Shown here: in pieces, positions 1 to 8,378 of the stretch
Position numbering within the stretch: the first letter of the stretch is position 1
Layout of the letters: the number at the start of each line of letters is the position of its first letter
From: Pseudomonas sp. 8O
GTDB lineage: Bacteria > Pseudomonadota > Gammaproteobacteria > Pseudomonadales > Pseudomonadaceae
Assembly: GCF_902506495.1 (NCBI RefSeq)
Contig: NZ_LR733267.1
Span: 310,001 to 374,000, forward strand
Reading direction: 5' to 3'
DNA length: 64,000 bases
The notes under the pieces: generated by a model
The model's database searches: none
Told to the model about the DNA's origin: nothing
The model's input: only the letters and a program-made list of their open reading frames with translations
Made by a program: the position numbers and the translations under genes

Positions 1-379
1 GCGTAGCACCGGCATCCAGCGCCTCACGGATCAGCTCACCAGTGCCGAAGCTGCTGGCCAGACGGGCATCGCGCTGTTCACGCGGCACCCAGTGCAGACC
101 GCTGGCAGCCGCCATCTCGATGACCGCCGTACCCTGCCCCAGCCAGCCCCAATGCGCCTTGACCGGCTCACCCATGGGGCCGCGCACGTCGCATTCACGG
201 CGCTCGCCACCCACGGCAGCCAGCAACGCATCGACCGTACCCTCGCCACCATCGGCCATGGGCCGCAGCAAACACTCGGCCTCGGGAAACACCTGCTGCC
301 AACCACGGGCGATGGCAGCCGCCACATCGGGCGCACTGAGGCTCTCCTTGAAGGAGTCAGGAGCAATGACGATTTTCAT
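1..379 (-). CDS. Glycerate kinase (partial, runs off left edge)
   Basis: Only the N-terminal 126 codons lie in the window; the C-terminal part is beyond base 1. The start MKIVIAPDSFKESLSA and the DGGEGT motif at residues 43-48 are typical of the GarK/GlxK glycerate kinase family, cytoplasmic enzymes that phosphorylate D-glycerate with ATP and feed it into lower glycolysis. The ATG at 379 has a GAGG-type ribosome site upstream. It lies 55 bases downstream of the GntP permease gene and in the same direction, with a CdaR-type regulator further upstream, so permease, kinase and regulator look like one D-glycerate or sugar-diacid utilisation unit. Family call is firm; exact substrate and product isomer are inferred. 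Confidence 0.9.
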   Translation of the reverse strand, partial: MKIVIAPDSFKESLSAPDVAAAIARGWQQVFPEAECLLRPMADGGEGTVDALLAAVGGERRECDVRGPMGEPVKAHWGWLGQGTAVIEMAAASGLHWVPREQRDARLASSFGTGELIREALDAGAT

Positions 380-434
380 GATAGGTACCTCGAAAGGAGG
401 CAGGCGACCGTAGCCGCCTGCCGGCAAAGCGGGA

Positions 435-1802
435 TTACAGCAAAACCAGGCTAAGCAACCAGACAGCGGCCATACCGGCAATACCCTGAATCAGGGTCGC
501 CATGGTCTGGGCGCGATAAGCGGTCGCCACTTTCATGCGGCTGAACTGGGTCACGACCCAGAAGAAGCTGTCGTTGGCGTGAGAAACGGTCATTGCACCG
601 GCGCCGATAGCCATTACAGTCAGCACGCGACCCATCTCGCTGTCGAGCCCCAGATTGCCCAGCAGTGGCGCAACCATCGCCGAGGTGGTGACCAGGGCAA
701 CGGTGGAGGAACCCTGGGCGCTCTTCAGCGCGGCAGCCACAAGGAACGGCATGAACAGGCCAATACCCAGCGCCGACAGGGTGTCGCCCAGGTAGCCGGT
801 CAGCGCGGTGGCCTTGAGAATGGCACCAAAGGCGCCACCAGCACCGGTGATCAGCAGGATCGGCGCCGCCTCTTTCAGGCCATGAGCCACATGATCATGG
901 AACTGCTGACGCTTGCCTTCGCCCTTGAGCAGCGAGCACGCCAGCACCAGGCCTACCAGCAGCGCGGCAACCGGCTGACCAAGGAAGCTGAGCACGTCAA
1001 AGAAAGCGCCAGTGCCGAACGGCTTGCTCGGGAAAGCAGCGAGCGAGCCCAGGCAGATCAGGATGATGGGCACGAAGATTGGCGAAAATGCCTGCCAGGC
1101 GCTGGGCAGCTTGCCATAGCGGGCACGCAGTGCATCGAAATCGACGTTATCGGCGAGCAGTTCGCTCGGCGCTTCTTCCAGCAATTCGTGGTCGTTCTGC
1201 TTGAGGAAACGGTTGGCCCACAGCATACCGGCCACGGCGGTGACCGCAGCGACCAGCAAACCGACCAGGATCACCAGACCCAGCGAGGTTTCCAGGCCCA
1301 GGTTGCCGGCCGCAGCAATCGGACCAGGAGTTGGTGGCACGAAGGTGTGAGTGGCGTACAGGCCGGTGGCCAGAGCCACGCTCATGGCCACCACGGACAC
1401 CTTCATGCGGGCGGCCAGGGCATTCTTCAGCGAGTTGAGAATGACGTAGCCGGAGTCGCAGAACACCGGAATCGATACCAGATAGCCGATGATCGACATG
1501 GTCAGGGTAGGGAAACGCTGGCCCAGCAGACGAATCACCGTCTCGGCCATGGTGATGGCAGCGCCGCTGCGCTCGAGGATCACGCCGATGATGGTGCCGA
1601 GGACAATGACGATACCGATGTAACCGAGGATGCCGCCGAAGCCGGCCGTCATGGTCTTGATTATTTCGCCGCCGGGCAGCTGGTAGGCGAAACCGGCGAT
1701 CAGCGCAGCGGCCAACAATGCCAGGAAGGGGTGCAATTTCAAACGGGTAGTGGACAGCACGATGAACGCGATCAGTGCCACCAGAATCAGGACCAGGCCC
1801 AT
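435..1802 (-). CDS. GntP-family permease (gluconate/glycerate-type H+ symporter)
   Basis: 455-residue inner-membrane protein, hydrophobic throughout with about 12 predicted membrane segments, of the size usual for GntP-family carriers. The segments IPVFCDSGYVILNSL and THTFVPPTPGPIAAAG are family hallmarks. The frame stays open to 1952, but the ATG at 1802 has AGGAG seven bases upstream and begins directly with a membrane segment (MGLVLILVALIAF), so it was chosen. It lies between a CdaR-type activator gene and a glycerate kinase gene on the same strand, which makes D-glycerate a more likely substrate than gluconate; that choice is inference from context, not from sequence motifs. Confidence 0.9.
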   Translation of the reverse strand: MGLVLILVALIAFIVLSTTRLKLHPFLALLAAALIAGFAYQLPGGEIIKTMTAGFGGILGYIGIVIVLGTIIGVILERSGAAITMAETVIRLLGQRFPTLTMSIIGYLVSIPVFCDSGYVILNSLKNALAARMKVSVVAMSVALATGLYATHTFVPPTPGPIAAAGNLGLETSLGLVILVGLLVAAVTAVAGMLWANRFLKQNDHELLEEAPSELLADNVDFDALRARYGKLPSAWQAFSPIFVPIILICLGSLAAFPSKPFGTGAFFDVLSFLGQPVAALLVGLVLACSLLKGEGKRQQFHDHVAHGLKEAAPILLITGAGGAFGAILKATALTGYLGDTLSALGIGLFMPFLVAAALKSAQGSSTVALVTTSAMVAPLLGNLGLDSEMGRVLTVMAIGAGAMTVSHANDSFFWVVTQFSRMKVATAYRAQTMATLIQGIAGMAAVWLLSLVLL

Positions 1803-1987
1803 GACCAGTCTCCTCATTGTTGTTATGGCGGGCGCAGGGCCCGGATGGGAATGCCGAGAGGCGCCACATTGTGGCTCAGCCAACCCCAGCCTCACCCTGT
1901 GCGCCGGCACTAAAACAGCCAAAGCCAAGCCCAGGAGGCTGTGCAATCGCACAAAGCCATCGGCCCGCCTCCACCAACGGGAGCAGA

Positions 1988-3118
1988 TTACCGAGCGTTC
2001 AACTGAGCCGTCTCGGTGGGTTCCAGCAAGCCCAGCCCCAAGGATAGCTGCAGGCGCTGATCCAGCCGATTGAGGTCCAGGCCACTGAGTTCGGCGATGC
2101 GTTCCAGGCGATAGCGCAACGTATTGCGATGAATGCCCAACGCCTGCGCACAGGTTTGCACCTGGCCGTCATGCGCGCACCAGGCTTCCAGCGTAGCCCT
2201 AAGCGTGCCTTGTGGGTCCTGCGTCAGCACCTGACGCAAGGGTGCCAGCCAGCCCTGCAGCAACCAGCTGTGGCGCTGGGCATAGAGCAACGTCGGCAGG
2301 CGCAACTCGTCCAGACGCAGCAGGCGACGACCGGGAAAACGCGCCTGGCCGTAGGCCTGAAGATCGCGCAGGACCAGGCTGGCCTGGCGCAGCTCGGTCA
2401 GATCATGCAGGGGATCGCTGAGCGCAAGCGAGCTCACGCCCCACTCGCGTTCGTCAGCCTGCAGGAGCCAGGCACGATCATCGCGCGTGGTGCTGTAAGG
2501 TCGACACCAGAGCAGTTCGTGACGCCCGAGCGGCGCTACCAGATGTTCACTCTTGCCCCCCAGAGCGGCGAGCAGACGCGCCTGGCGCGGCAGCGGATCG
2601 CCCTCACCATCGAGTTGCAGCAGGCACATTTGTCGCGGCCAGGTCAGTTGCAGCCCCAGGCGTTCGGCATCGACCTCGAGACTGGACAGGCGCAGCATGG
2701 GGTCGAGCAGCTGTCGCAACCAGGCTTCCTGCTGATGCCGCTGCCAGTGCCGTTCGGCTTGCAGAACGCGATGCTCGACCAGCATCTCCGCAGCCATGCG
2801 CACCAGTTCGGCATAAGGCCGCACGACCTCGGGATCACCCGTGATACCGAGCACGCCAATCAGGCGCTCGGCATGCAGCAACGGCAGATTGACACCGGGT
2901 TTGACGCCACGCAGGCACGCCGCTGCCTGAGCGTCGATCTCCACCACGCGCCGGTTGGCCAGCACCAGTTGCGCACCTTCATGACGGGTGTGCAGGCGGC
3001 TGGGGTCGCCGCTGCCGATGATCATGCCCTGCGCATCCATCACGTTGATGTTGTGCGGCAGGATGGCCATGGCGCGGTCGACGATATGCTGCGCCAGGGT
3101 TGAGTCGAGTTCGAGCAT
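1988..3118 (-). CDS. cdaR: CdaR-family sugar-diacid/glycerate regulator
   Basis: 376 residues. The N-terminal third (ELDSTLAQHIVDRAM, then NINVMDAQGMIIGSGD) is the sugar-diacid-recognition domain of CdaR proteins; the C terminus carries the PucR-type helix-turn-helix (GIHRNTLRYRLERI near residue 350). CdaR proteins activate uptake and catabolism of D-glycerate, galactarate and glucarate. The permease and glycerate kinase genes follow on the same strand, so autoregulation and control of those genes is probable. The ATG at 3118 aligns with the start of enteric CdaR as I remember it; an in-frame ATG at 3148 would add ten unlike residues. No good Shine-Dalgarno is visible, and a hairpin at 3124-3145 sits just upstream. 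Confidence 0.85.
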   Translation of the reverse strand: MLELDSTLAQHIVDRAMAILPHNINVMDAQGMIIGSGDPSRLHTRHEGAQLVLANRRVVEIDAQAAACLRGVKPGVNLPLLHAERLIGVLGITGDPEVVRPYAELVRMAAEMLVEHRVLQAERHWQRHQQEAWLRQLLDPMLRLSSLEVDAERLGLQLTWPRQMCLLQLDGEGDPLPRQARLLAALGGKSEHLVAPLGRHELLWCRPYSTTRDDRAWLLQADEREWGVSSLALSDPLHDLTELRQASLVLRDLQAYGQARFPGRRLLRLDELRLPTLLYAQRHSWLLQGWLAPLRQVLTQDPQGTLRATLEAWCAHDGQVQTCAQALGIHRNTLRYRLERIAELSGLDLNRLDQRLQLSLGLGLLEPTETAQLNAR

Positions 3119-3123
3119 CGGAA

Positions 3124-3145
3124 GCGGCCTCGCGAGTGAGGCCGC
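3124..3145. other. 8-bp hairpin immediately upstream of cdaR
   Basis: GCGGCCTC and GAGGCCGC form a perfect 8-bp stem around a six-base loop, ending five bases before the cdaR start codon and about 80 bases after the proQ stop (both genes on the minus strand). There is no T tract, so it is not a standard intrinsic terminator. It may reduce cdaR translation or protect the proQ 3' end; neither is shown. Confidence 0.45.
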
Positions 3146-3227
3146 CATTGTAGGCCGATCAGCGGCGCTTCACGATGCGGCCATCGAGACGCCAGCGAGC
3201 CTGAAAACCATCAGGCTGCCAGTGGGC

Positions 3228-3746
3228 TTACTCCGCGCTTGGCTGCCCAACGCTCTCGGCGACCTTGTCGTCCGCTGGCGCTTTTGCCTTGGCCTGATTG
3301 CGCCGAGCCTCGGCACGGTGCCGCCTGGCCTGCTGCCTGGCATGCAGCGCCTGCGCCGCCGTCACCACGCCAACGGGCTGGCCTTGCAGATCCAGACGCG
3401 GTGCATTTTCCGTCATCGCAGCCCAGTAGCGACCGCCACGGCACCAGGCGGCAATACCCGCCTTGAGCTGCTCACCGGTGATACCGAGCAACTGCAGATG
3501 CTGCTCGGCATCCTTGAGAATGCCTTCCTTCAACGGCACCTTGGGCGCCGGATTGACCGGGAAGGCCAAGGGGAAGTGCTTCTGCAACCGCCAGATCGCC
3601 TCGACGGTAGGATCCTGCTCGCGCGGCTTGGCTTTGGGCGGCGCCTTACGCTTTTGCGGCTTCGCGCTTTCGGTTTTTACCTGCTGTACCTGCTGCTTCT
3701 CGGCGCGCAGGCGGTCACGTAGCTCGGCTAATTGTTCAAAACCCAT
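3228..3746 (-). CDS. proQ: ProQ/FinO-family RNA chaperone
   Basis: 172 residues. A lysine-rich N-terminal linker (about residues 1-45) precedes the FinO/ProQ fold (AIWRLQKHFPLAF, VPLKEGILKDAEQHL, AWCRGGRYWAAMTENAPRLDL, roughly 48-120), followed by a basic tail (ARRHRAEARRNQAKAK). ProQ proteins bind structured RNAs and small RNAs in the cytoplasm and affect their stability. This is shorter than enteric ProQ and lacks its C-terminal Tudor-like domain, as is usual in Pseudomonas. It is followed on the same strand by cdaR with a gap of about 110 bases. The symbol reflects the family; the RNA targets cannot be read from sequence. Confidence 0.85.
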   Translation of the reverse strand: MGFEQLAELRDRLRAEKQQVQQVKTESAKPQKRKAPPKAKPREQDPTVEAIWRLQKHFPLAFPVNPAPKVPLKEGILKDAEQHLQLLGITGEQLKAGIAAWCRGGRYWAAMTENAPRLDLQGQPVGVVTAAQALHARQQARRHRAEARRNQAKAKAPADDKVAESVGQPSAE

Positions 3747-3978
3747 CGTTCGGTTCGCAGCGTCCTGGTTGGTTCGTCGCGCAAGGGTATCTCATGTGCT
3801 CGTTTCGTACAGCCTTATTGGCAGCTGGCATGCTCGATGGTAGGTGATGGGCAGGCGTTTGAGAGACTTGTGGAGGGCCGCTTTCGCTACATGACTTTTG
3901 CGGGGTGATGCAGCAACAGGCCAAAGGCAACCGCTATCAAGGGCACGCCCCCGGCCGATTCATGCCGTTCCTGCGCTA

Positions 3979-4680
3979 CTACCATTTCTCGCGATAGGGG
4001 CGCACTTCGGAGATAAAGGTCCAGGCATCTTTGGGCTGATGTGCCAAGTGAAAGACTTCAGCGGCGATGCTCTTGGGTTGGATGAAAAAATCATCCGGCG
4101 CGTTGCTGTACATTTCTCGGGCCCAAGGCACATCGATTACGGCATCGATGACCAGATACGCCACATGGACCCCTTTGGGCCCCAGGTCCCTGGCCAGCGA
4201 CTCGGCGAGAATGCGTTGTGCGGCCTTGGTTGGCGCGAACCCGGCAAAGTTGGGTGAACCACGCAGCGCCGAAGTATTACCGGTGACGACGATGGCGCCC
4301 TCGCCTGCCTCGATCATCCCCGGGGCCACCATTTGCGCCAGGTTCAGCAGCGCCATGGTGTTGACTTCGAAGTTGCGGCGCAGGGTTTGCGGATCGGTCT
4401 CCAGGAAGGGGGCAAAGGAGCCGCCCACCGCGTTGTGTACCACAACTTGCGGCACGCCAATCTGCTCGATCACCTGCTTGAGCGCGGTTACGTCGGTGAC
4501 ATCGCAGGGCATGGCAAAGGCGCCGGGCACTTCGGCCTGAAGTTCGGCCAATCGAGCGGTATCGCGGGCGATCATCGCAACGCGATAGCCGCTCTCGGCA
4601 AAACGACGAACCAGGGATGAACCGACGCCCGGGCCAACGCCGGTAATCAGCGCCAGAGGTTGCTGAGTAGCTGTAGTCAT
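3979..4680 (-). CDS. Short-chain dehydrogenase-like protein lacking the catalytic Tyr
   Basis: 233-residue Rossmann-fold SDR relative. The nucleotide-binding loop is present (LITGVGPGVG, residues 11-20), but the NNAG motif reads HNAVGG and the YxxxK catalytic motif reads FAPTK, so the general-acid tyrosine is Phe148 while Lys152 and a nearby Ser/Thr pair (NTSAL, 135-139) remain. A Tyr-to-Phe change would normally abolish ordinary SDR dehydrogenase activity, so it may bind NAD(P) without classical catalysis or use another mechanism. It follows the thioredoxin-fold isomerase gene by five bases, so the two are almost certainly co-transcribed, within the cassette headed by the OYE gene. Substrate unknown. 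Confidence 0.8.
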   Translation of the reverse strand: MTTATQQPLALITGVGPGVGSSLVRRFAESGYRVAMIARDTARLAELQAEVPGAFAMPCDVTDVTALKQVIEQIGVPQVVVHNAVGGSFAPFLETDPQTLRRNFEVNTMALLNLAQMVAPGMIEAGEGAIVVTGNTSALRGSPNFAGFAPTKAAQRILAESLARDLGPKGVHVAYLVIDAVIDVPWAREMYSNAPDDFFIQPKSIAAEVFHLAHQPKDAWTFISEVRPYREKW

Positions 4681-4685
4681 GATGG

Positions 4686-5267
4686 TTAAGCTCCTGCCAA
4701 CTGTTCGCGAACAAAATCGAGTCGATCATTGCCAAAGAACAAACTCTCGCCGAGCAGAAAGCTCGGCGCCCCAAAGACGCCGCGCTCGGCCGCTTCCTGG
4801 TTGTTTTTTTCCAACTGTTCAAGGGTTTCCGGTGCATCGATCAGACCGGCCAGGCCCGCCGTTTCGATGCCTGCCGCTGCGAGCACGCTGAGCACTTCAG
4901 CAGTCGTGGTCAGGGTCTGACCATCCCGCCAGCAGGCATTGAACAACGCAGTGGTGATCTGCCATGCGAGCTCACTGGACGGCGCAGCAAGCACGGCCCG
5001 CGCGCAGGCAGCGTTGTTCATGGCGCGCATATCCGGACGCTTGACCACCACGCCATAGCGGCGCGCCCAACGCGCGAGATCAGCAGCGGCGTAACGACCT
5101 TTCGCGGAGCAGGTGACGGTGGTTGGCGTATTGCCAACGGCCTTCATAACGCTCAGAACATGCATGGGGCGCAGGCTGATGTCCGCTGGCAGGCTGTCCA
5201 GCTGGCTATACGCCAGATAGCTGTAGGGGCTGACGAAATCAAAGAAAAACTCAACGGTTTGCGTCAT
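4686..5267 (-). CDS. DsbA-fold 2-hydroxychromene-2-carboxylate isomerase/GST-kappa-like protein
   Basis: 193 residues. The N terminus FFFDFVSPYSYLA places Ser13 where DsbA has its CxxC, the signature of the 2-hydroxychromene-2-carboxylate isomerase (NahD)/GST-kappa group; the cis-Pro loop is GVFGAPSFLLG near residue 165. Such enzymes are cytoplasmic and often use glutathione to isomerise aromatic-degradation intermediates. No naphthalene genes are nearby, so the substrate is unknown. ATG 5267 was chosen because AGGAG lies about eight bases upstream; the frame is open to 5312. It overlaps nothing and is separated by five bases from the downstream atypical SDR. Confidence 0.8.
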   Translation of the reverse strand: MTQTVEFFFDFVSPYSYLAYSQLDSLPADISLRPMHVLSVMKAVGNTPTTVTCSAKGRYAAADLARWARRYGVVVKRPDMRAMNNAACARAVLAAPSSELAWQITTALFNACWRDGQTLTTTAEVLSVLAAAGIETAGLAGLIDAPETLEQLEKNNQEAAERGVFGAPSFLLGESLFFGNDRLDFVREQLAGA

Positions 5268-5384
5268 GTGCGAGCTCCTGTGGGTGCAGTATGAAAGCGC
5301 GAGTCTTTTCATCCGCGCCGGGTCCGGGGAGCAGTCGAGCGCGCCCGCCGGGAATGTTTGTGGCTATCAAGTGTTTGCAGCGGT

Positions 5385-6200
5385 TTAGTCATTGAGCTGC
5401 AGGCTTTTACGGATGCCGGCATCGAGAATCCCCGCAGGCGCGAAGGCGCGCAGCAGGCTCAGGCGGCCAGCGGCGACACCCGCGGGGTAACGCAGCTTGG
5501 GGCGCGCGGCGCTAGCGGCCTTGACCACGACCTTGGCCACGACATCTGGATCATCGGCACTTGCCATCGATTGGCTGAACACCTTGGCAAGGCTTGCACG
5601 TACGCTGTGGTACTCGTCGAGCGTGGCATCGGGCTCGATGGTATTCGCCTCGAATGCGGTCTTGGTAAAGGCCGGCTCGATGACTGCAACGCGAATGCCG
5701 CGCGTCCGCAGTTCGTGATCCAGGGCTTCCGAATAGCCTTCTACGGCGTGCTTGCTGGCGGCATACAGCGCAATGTAAGGCATAGGCACGACGCCCAGAA
5801 TCGAGCCGATATTGATGATCCGGCCACTGCCTTGGCGACGCATGTGCGGGACAACAGCGCGGGTCATGCGCACAATGCCGAAGAAATTCGTATCGAAGAG
5901 CGCTTTAGCCTGCTCGATCGAGCTTTCTTCTGCGCCGGCCGGGGCAATGCCGAAACCTGCATTGTTCACCAGCAGATCGATACGCCCTTCAAGCCGGATC
6001 AGCTCGCTGACCGCCGCCGATACGGACGCATCATCCGTGACATCGAGAGCTAGCATCGTGACGGCACTGTGCGCGGCCTGGGTTGCGCGCCTGCTGGTGC
6101 CATAAACCTTGTAGCCAGCCTGCGCCAGCCGCTTGGCCGTGGCTTCGCCAATGCCGGATGAAGCGCCAGTGACCAGTGCGATGGGGGTTTTGGAAGTCAT
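5385..6200 (-). CDS. Classical short-chain dehydrogenase/reductase
   Basis: 271 residues with complete SDR motifs: TGASSGIG at 11-18 (NAD(P) binding), NNAG near 79, catalytic Ser in INIGSILG and YAASK near 147-151. The C-terminal substrate-binding part is of ordinary length. It is therefore expected to be an active NAD(P)-dependent oxidoreductase, in contrast with the SDR at 3979-4680. It lies between the OYE gene (78-base gap upstream) and the isomerase-like gene (117-base gap downstream), all on the minus strand. The substrate cannot be deduced; a carbonyl or alcohol product of the OYE reaction is a reasonable guess. Confidence 0.88.
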   Translation of the reverse strand: MTSKTPIALVTGASSGIGEATAKRLAQAGYKVYGTSRRATQAAHSAVTMLALDVTDDASVSAAVSELIRLEGRIDLLVNNAGFGIAPAGAEESSIEQAKALFDTNFFGIVRMTRAVVPHMRRQGSGRIINIGSILGVVPMPYIALYAASKHAVEGYSEALDHELRTRGIRVAVIEPAFTKTAFEANTIEPDATLDEYHSVRASLAKVFSQSMASADDPDVVAKVVVKAASAARPKLRYPAGVAAGRLSLLRAFAPAGILDAGIRKSLQLND

Positions 6201-6278
6201 GGCAGTACCTTATGCGTGAGCTAGTGCGGCAACCGCTCGGCGAGCTGTTGCAATCAAGGTTTTCGCTGAGTGATTGTC

Positions 6279-7547
6279 TTAAGTACGCGCACGCAAGCGT
6301 CGGGTGCGATAGGTGCCCCAGCTGCTCATGGCCAGCGACTTCACGAACGCCAGCAGGCCACTCTCGTTGGCACGCGGTTCGCCACCCTTGGCGATTCGCT
6401 TGAGTTGCAGGGAGTACCAGAGAATCTCCATCAGCCCCATGCGGTCGACCGGCTTGATGCCTGTCTTGATGGTGTGCACCTGGTGTGCGCTGTCCTTTCC
6501 CTGCAGCAGTGCAGCCGGCGCGTCAGGGTCAATCGCCAGCAGCCGTGCCAGGCCAATGACATCCACTGCACCGCAAGCCAGCGCAGCATTCATGCCAGCG
6601 GCACTGCGAAACCCACCGGTCAGCATCAACGGGACTTGCACCGCAGCGCGTACTTTCTCGGCGAACTCGAGGAAGTAGGCTTCGCGCGCCATGCTGGAGG
6701 CCTTCTTCTGCTCCTGGAGTGCGCCGCTCATGGCTGGGGCCTCGTAGGTGCCACCCGATATCTCGATCAGATCGATGCCCGCATCGACAAGCGCGTGAAT
6801 CGTCGCCAGCGACTCTTCTTCGGTAAAGCCACCGCGCTGAAAATCTGCGGAATTGAGCTTGATCGCCACCGGGAAGTCGGCACCCACCTGGCGACGAATC
6901 TCGGCGTAGACGGCCAGCAGAAAGCGGCGGCGGTTCTCAGGCGAGCCGCCCCATTGATCCGTGCGCTGGTTGTGGTGTGGCGAGAGAAACTGGTTGATCA
7001 GGTAGCCATGCGCGCCATGGATTTCGATACCGCTGAAACCCGCTTTCTTGCAGATGGCGGCACTGCGGCCGAAGCGCTCGATGATGTCCTGAATTTCTTC
7101 GGCGGAGGCTTCTTCAGGCGTCTCGAAGAACGCCGCCATGTCCTCGCGAAACGGCACCGCCGATGGCGCGATATTGCGTGCGTTCAGGCCTTTGGTTGAC
7201 TGCTTGCCGGGGTGGTTGAGCTGCACCCAGATAGCCGCGCCCTGCTCGGTGGCGGCGCGTGCCCATTGTTGCAGGACAGGCAAGTCCGTCTCGTCCTCGA
7301 TGACCACGTTACCCGGCTCACCCAGTGCACGCCGATCGATCATCACGTTGCCGGTCAGGATCAGCCCAATGCCGGACGCGGCCCAACGCTGGTAAAGCGT
7401 GACCAGCCCCAGGGTCGGACGGTTGTCGTAGGTGCCCAGCGCCTCGCTCATGGACGCCTTGGCCAGACGATTGCGCAACAGGCTGCCGTTGGGCAGGCGC
7501 AGTTGTTGCGCCAGGAAGTTTGTGCTGAGCGAGGCAGATTGGGACAT
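6279..7547 (-). CDS. NADH:flavin oxidoreductase, Old Yellow Enzyme family
   Basis: 422-residue FMN-dependent TIM-barrel ene-reductase. Recognisable family segments are LQLNHPGKQS, GIEIHGAHGYLINQFLSP, NQRTDQWGGSPENRRRF and a phosphate-binding LTGGFRSAAGM. There is no C-terminal iron-sulfur/FAD extension, so it is a single-domain OYE rather than a dienoyl-CoA reductase. The ATG at 7547 follows an AGGTAG ribosome site; the frame is open to 7670 but that stretch contains the operator palindromes. OYEs reduce activated C=C bonds of electrophilic enones or nitro compounds with NAD(P)H. It heads the cassette running to 3979 and is divergent from a TetR regulator, a common arrangement for repressors sensing reactive electrophiles. 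Confidence 0.9.
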   Translation of the reverse strand: MSQSASLSTNFLAQQLRLPNGSLLRNRLAKASMSEALGTYDNRPTLGLVTLYQRWAASGIGLILTGNVMIDRRALGEPGNVVIEDETDLPVLQQWARAATEQGAAIWVQLNHPGKQSTKGLNARNIAPSAVPFREDMAAFFETPEEASAEEIQDIIERFGRSAAICKKAGFSGIEIHGAHGYLINQFLSPHHNQRTDQWGGSPENRRRFLLAVYAEIRRQVGADFPVAIKLNSADFQRGGFTEEESLATIHALVDAGIDLIEISGGTYEAPAMSGALQEQKKASSMAREAYFLEFAEKVRAAVQVPLMLTGGFRSAAGMNAALACGAVDVIGLARLLAIDPDAPAALLQGKDSAHQVHTIKTGIKPVDRMGLMEILWYSLQLKRIAKGGEPRANESGLLAFVKSLAMSSWGTYRTRRLRART

Positions 7548-7642
7548 GTGAAGGCTACCTGAGAATGAGATGAGCAAAATGCGCCAGCAAGTCTCTTGGT
7601 CTTTAGGGCGCCAGAAGCGCTTTCCGAAGATGACGGAATTTA

Positions 7643-7660
7643 TGATGATGACCATCATCA
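7643..7660. promoter_or_regulatory. Palindromic operator 1 for the divergent TetR
   Basis: Perfect inverted repeat TGATGATG-AC-CATCATCA (8-bp arms, 2-bp centre) between the OYE start (7547) and the tetR start (7739). Size and symmetry suit a TetR-family dimer. Which promoter it covers is not resolved. Confidence 0.6.
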
Positions 7661-7676
7661 AAATAGTCAAATGTTT

Positions 7677-7694
7677 TGATGATGATCAGCATCA
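7677..7694. promoter_or_regulatory. Palindromic operator 2 for the divergent TetR
   Basis: TGATGATG-AT-CAGCATCA, the same palindrome as operator 1 with one mismatch in the right arm, centred 34 bp away (about three helical turns). Two copies in a 190-bp divergent intergenic region support a shared repressor site. Confidence 0.55.
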
Positions 7695-7738
7695 ATGTAT
7701 TCTTGCCGTGTCGATGTCGGCAGAAAGAGGAGCCGGGC

Positions 7739-8323
7739 ATGAAGGTTACAAAGGCACAGGTCGAGGCAAATCGAGCCCACATCGTCGAAACCGCCTGCAC
7801 ATTGTTTCGTGAGCGCGGTTACGACGGCATAGGTGTGGCGGAGTTGATGGCGACTGCCGGCCTCACCCATGGTGGGTTCTATCGGCACTTCGCCTCCAAG
7901 GCGGAGCTGATGGCAGAAGCTGCCGCGTGCGGGGTCGCCAAGACCAAGTCACTGATGGACGGCGTGGACATGGCTGATTTCATTAGCCACTACCTCTCGC
8001 GTGAGCATCGCGATGACCGCAGTGGCGGTTGCACCCTGGCGGCTCTGAGTGGTGATGCGGCGCGACAGCCTGATGCGATCAAGGCGACGTTCGCCACGGG
8101 GCTCGAAAATATGCTGGCCGACCTGCTGGCCACCGGGGGGACTCGCAATGAAGAGGAACTGCGGCACGCTCGGGCTCGGACAATTGACACCGTTGCCCAT
8201 GCGTTGGGTGCACTCGTTCTGTCCCGGGCCTGCCCTGATGACTCCCCACTGGCGGATGAAATTCTGCAGACCTGTCGCACAGCCATTCTTGAATCGCGTG
8301 AAGCTCAGATGACGACTGGGTGA
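7739..8323 (+). CDS. TetR/AcrR-family transcriptional regulator
   Basis: 194 residues. The N-terminal helix-turn-helix is clear (VETACTLFRERGYDGIGVAELMATAGLTHGGFYRHFASKAEL, residues about 16-57); the C-terminal ligand domain is unremarkable and predicted helical. The ATG at 7739 has AGAGGAG upstream; an earlier in-frame ATG at 7676 falls inside the operator. Divergent from the OYE gene with two shared palindromes, so it very probably represses the OYE-SDR cassette and itself until a small molecule binds. The inducer is unknown. Convergent with pdxH on its right. Confidence 0.9.
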   Translation: MKVTKAQVEANRAHIVETACTLFRERGYDGIGVAELMATAGLTHGGFYRHFASKAELMAEAAACGVAKTKSLMDGVDMADFISHYLSREHRDDRSGGCTLAALSGDAARQPDAIKATFATGLENMLADLLATGGTRNEEELRHARARTIDTVAHALGALVLSRACPDDSPLADEILQTCRTAILESREAQMTTG

Positions 8324-8378
8324 CGCTCCAGAAGCTTGGAAGCAGCCGACCGACGCGCTCGCTACGCCGGCCCGGCTG

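Noticed and set aside
579..1913. 444-codon open frame opposite the GntP gene
   Set aside because: Gln/His/Gly-rich translation without domains, antisense to a clear transporter gene; a product of high GC and codon bias.
3124..3145. Riboswitch before cdaR
   Set aside because: Only a single short hairpin; no conserved riboswitch architecture.
7548..7670. Longer N terminus for the OYE
   Set aside because: The added stretch covers the operator palindromes and lacks similarity to OYEs; ATG 7547 has a ribosome site.
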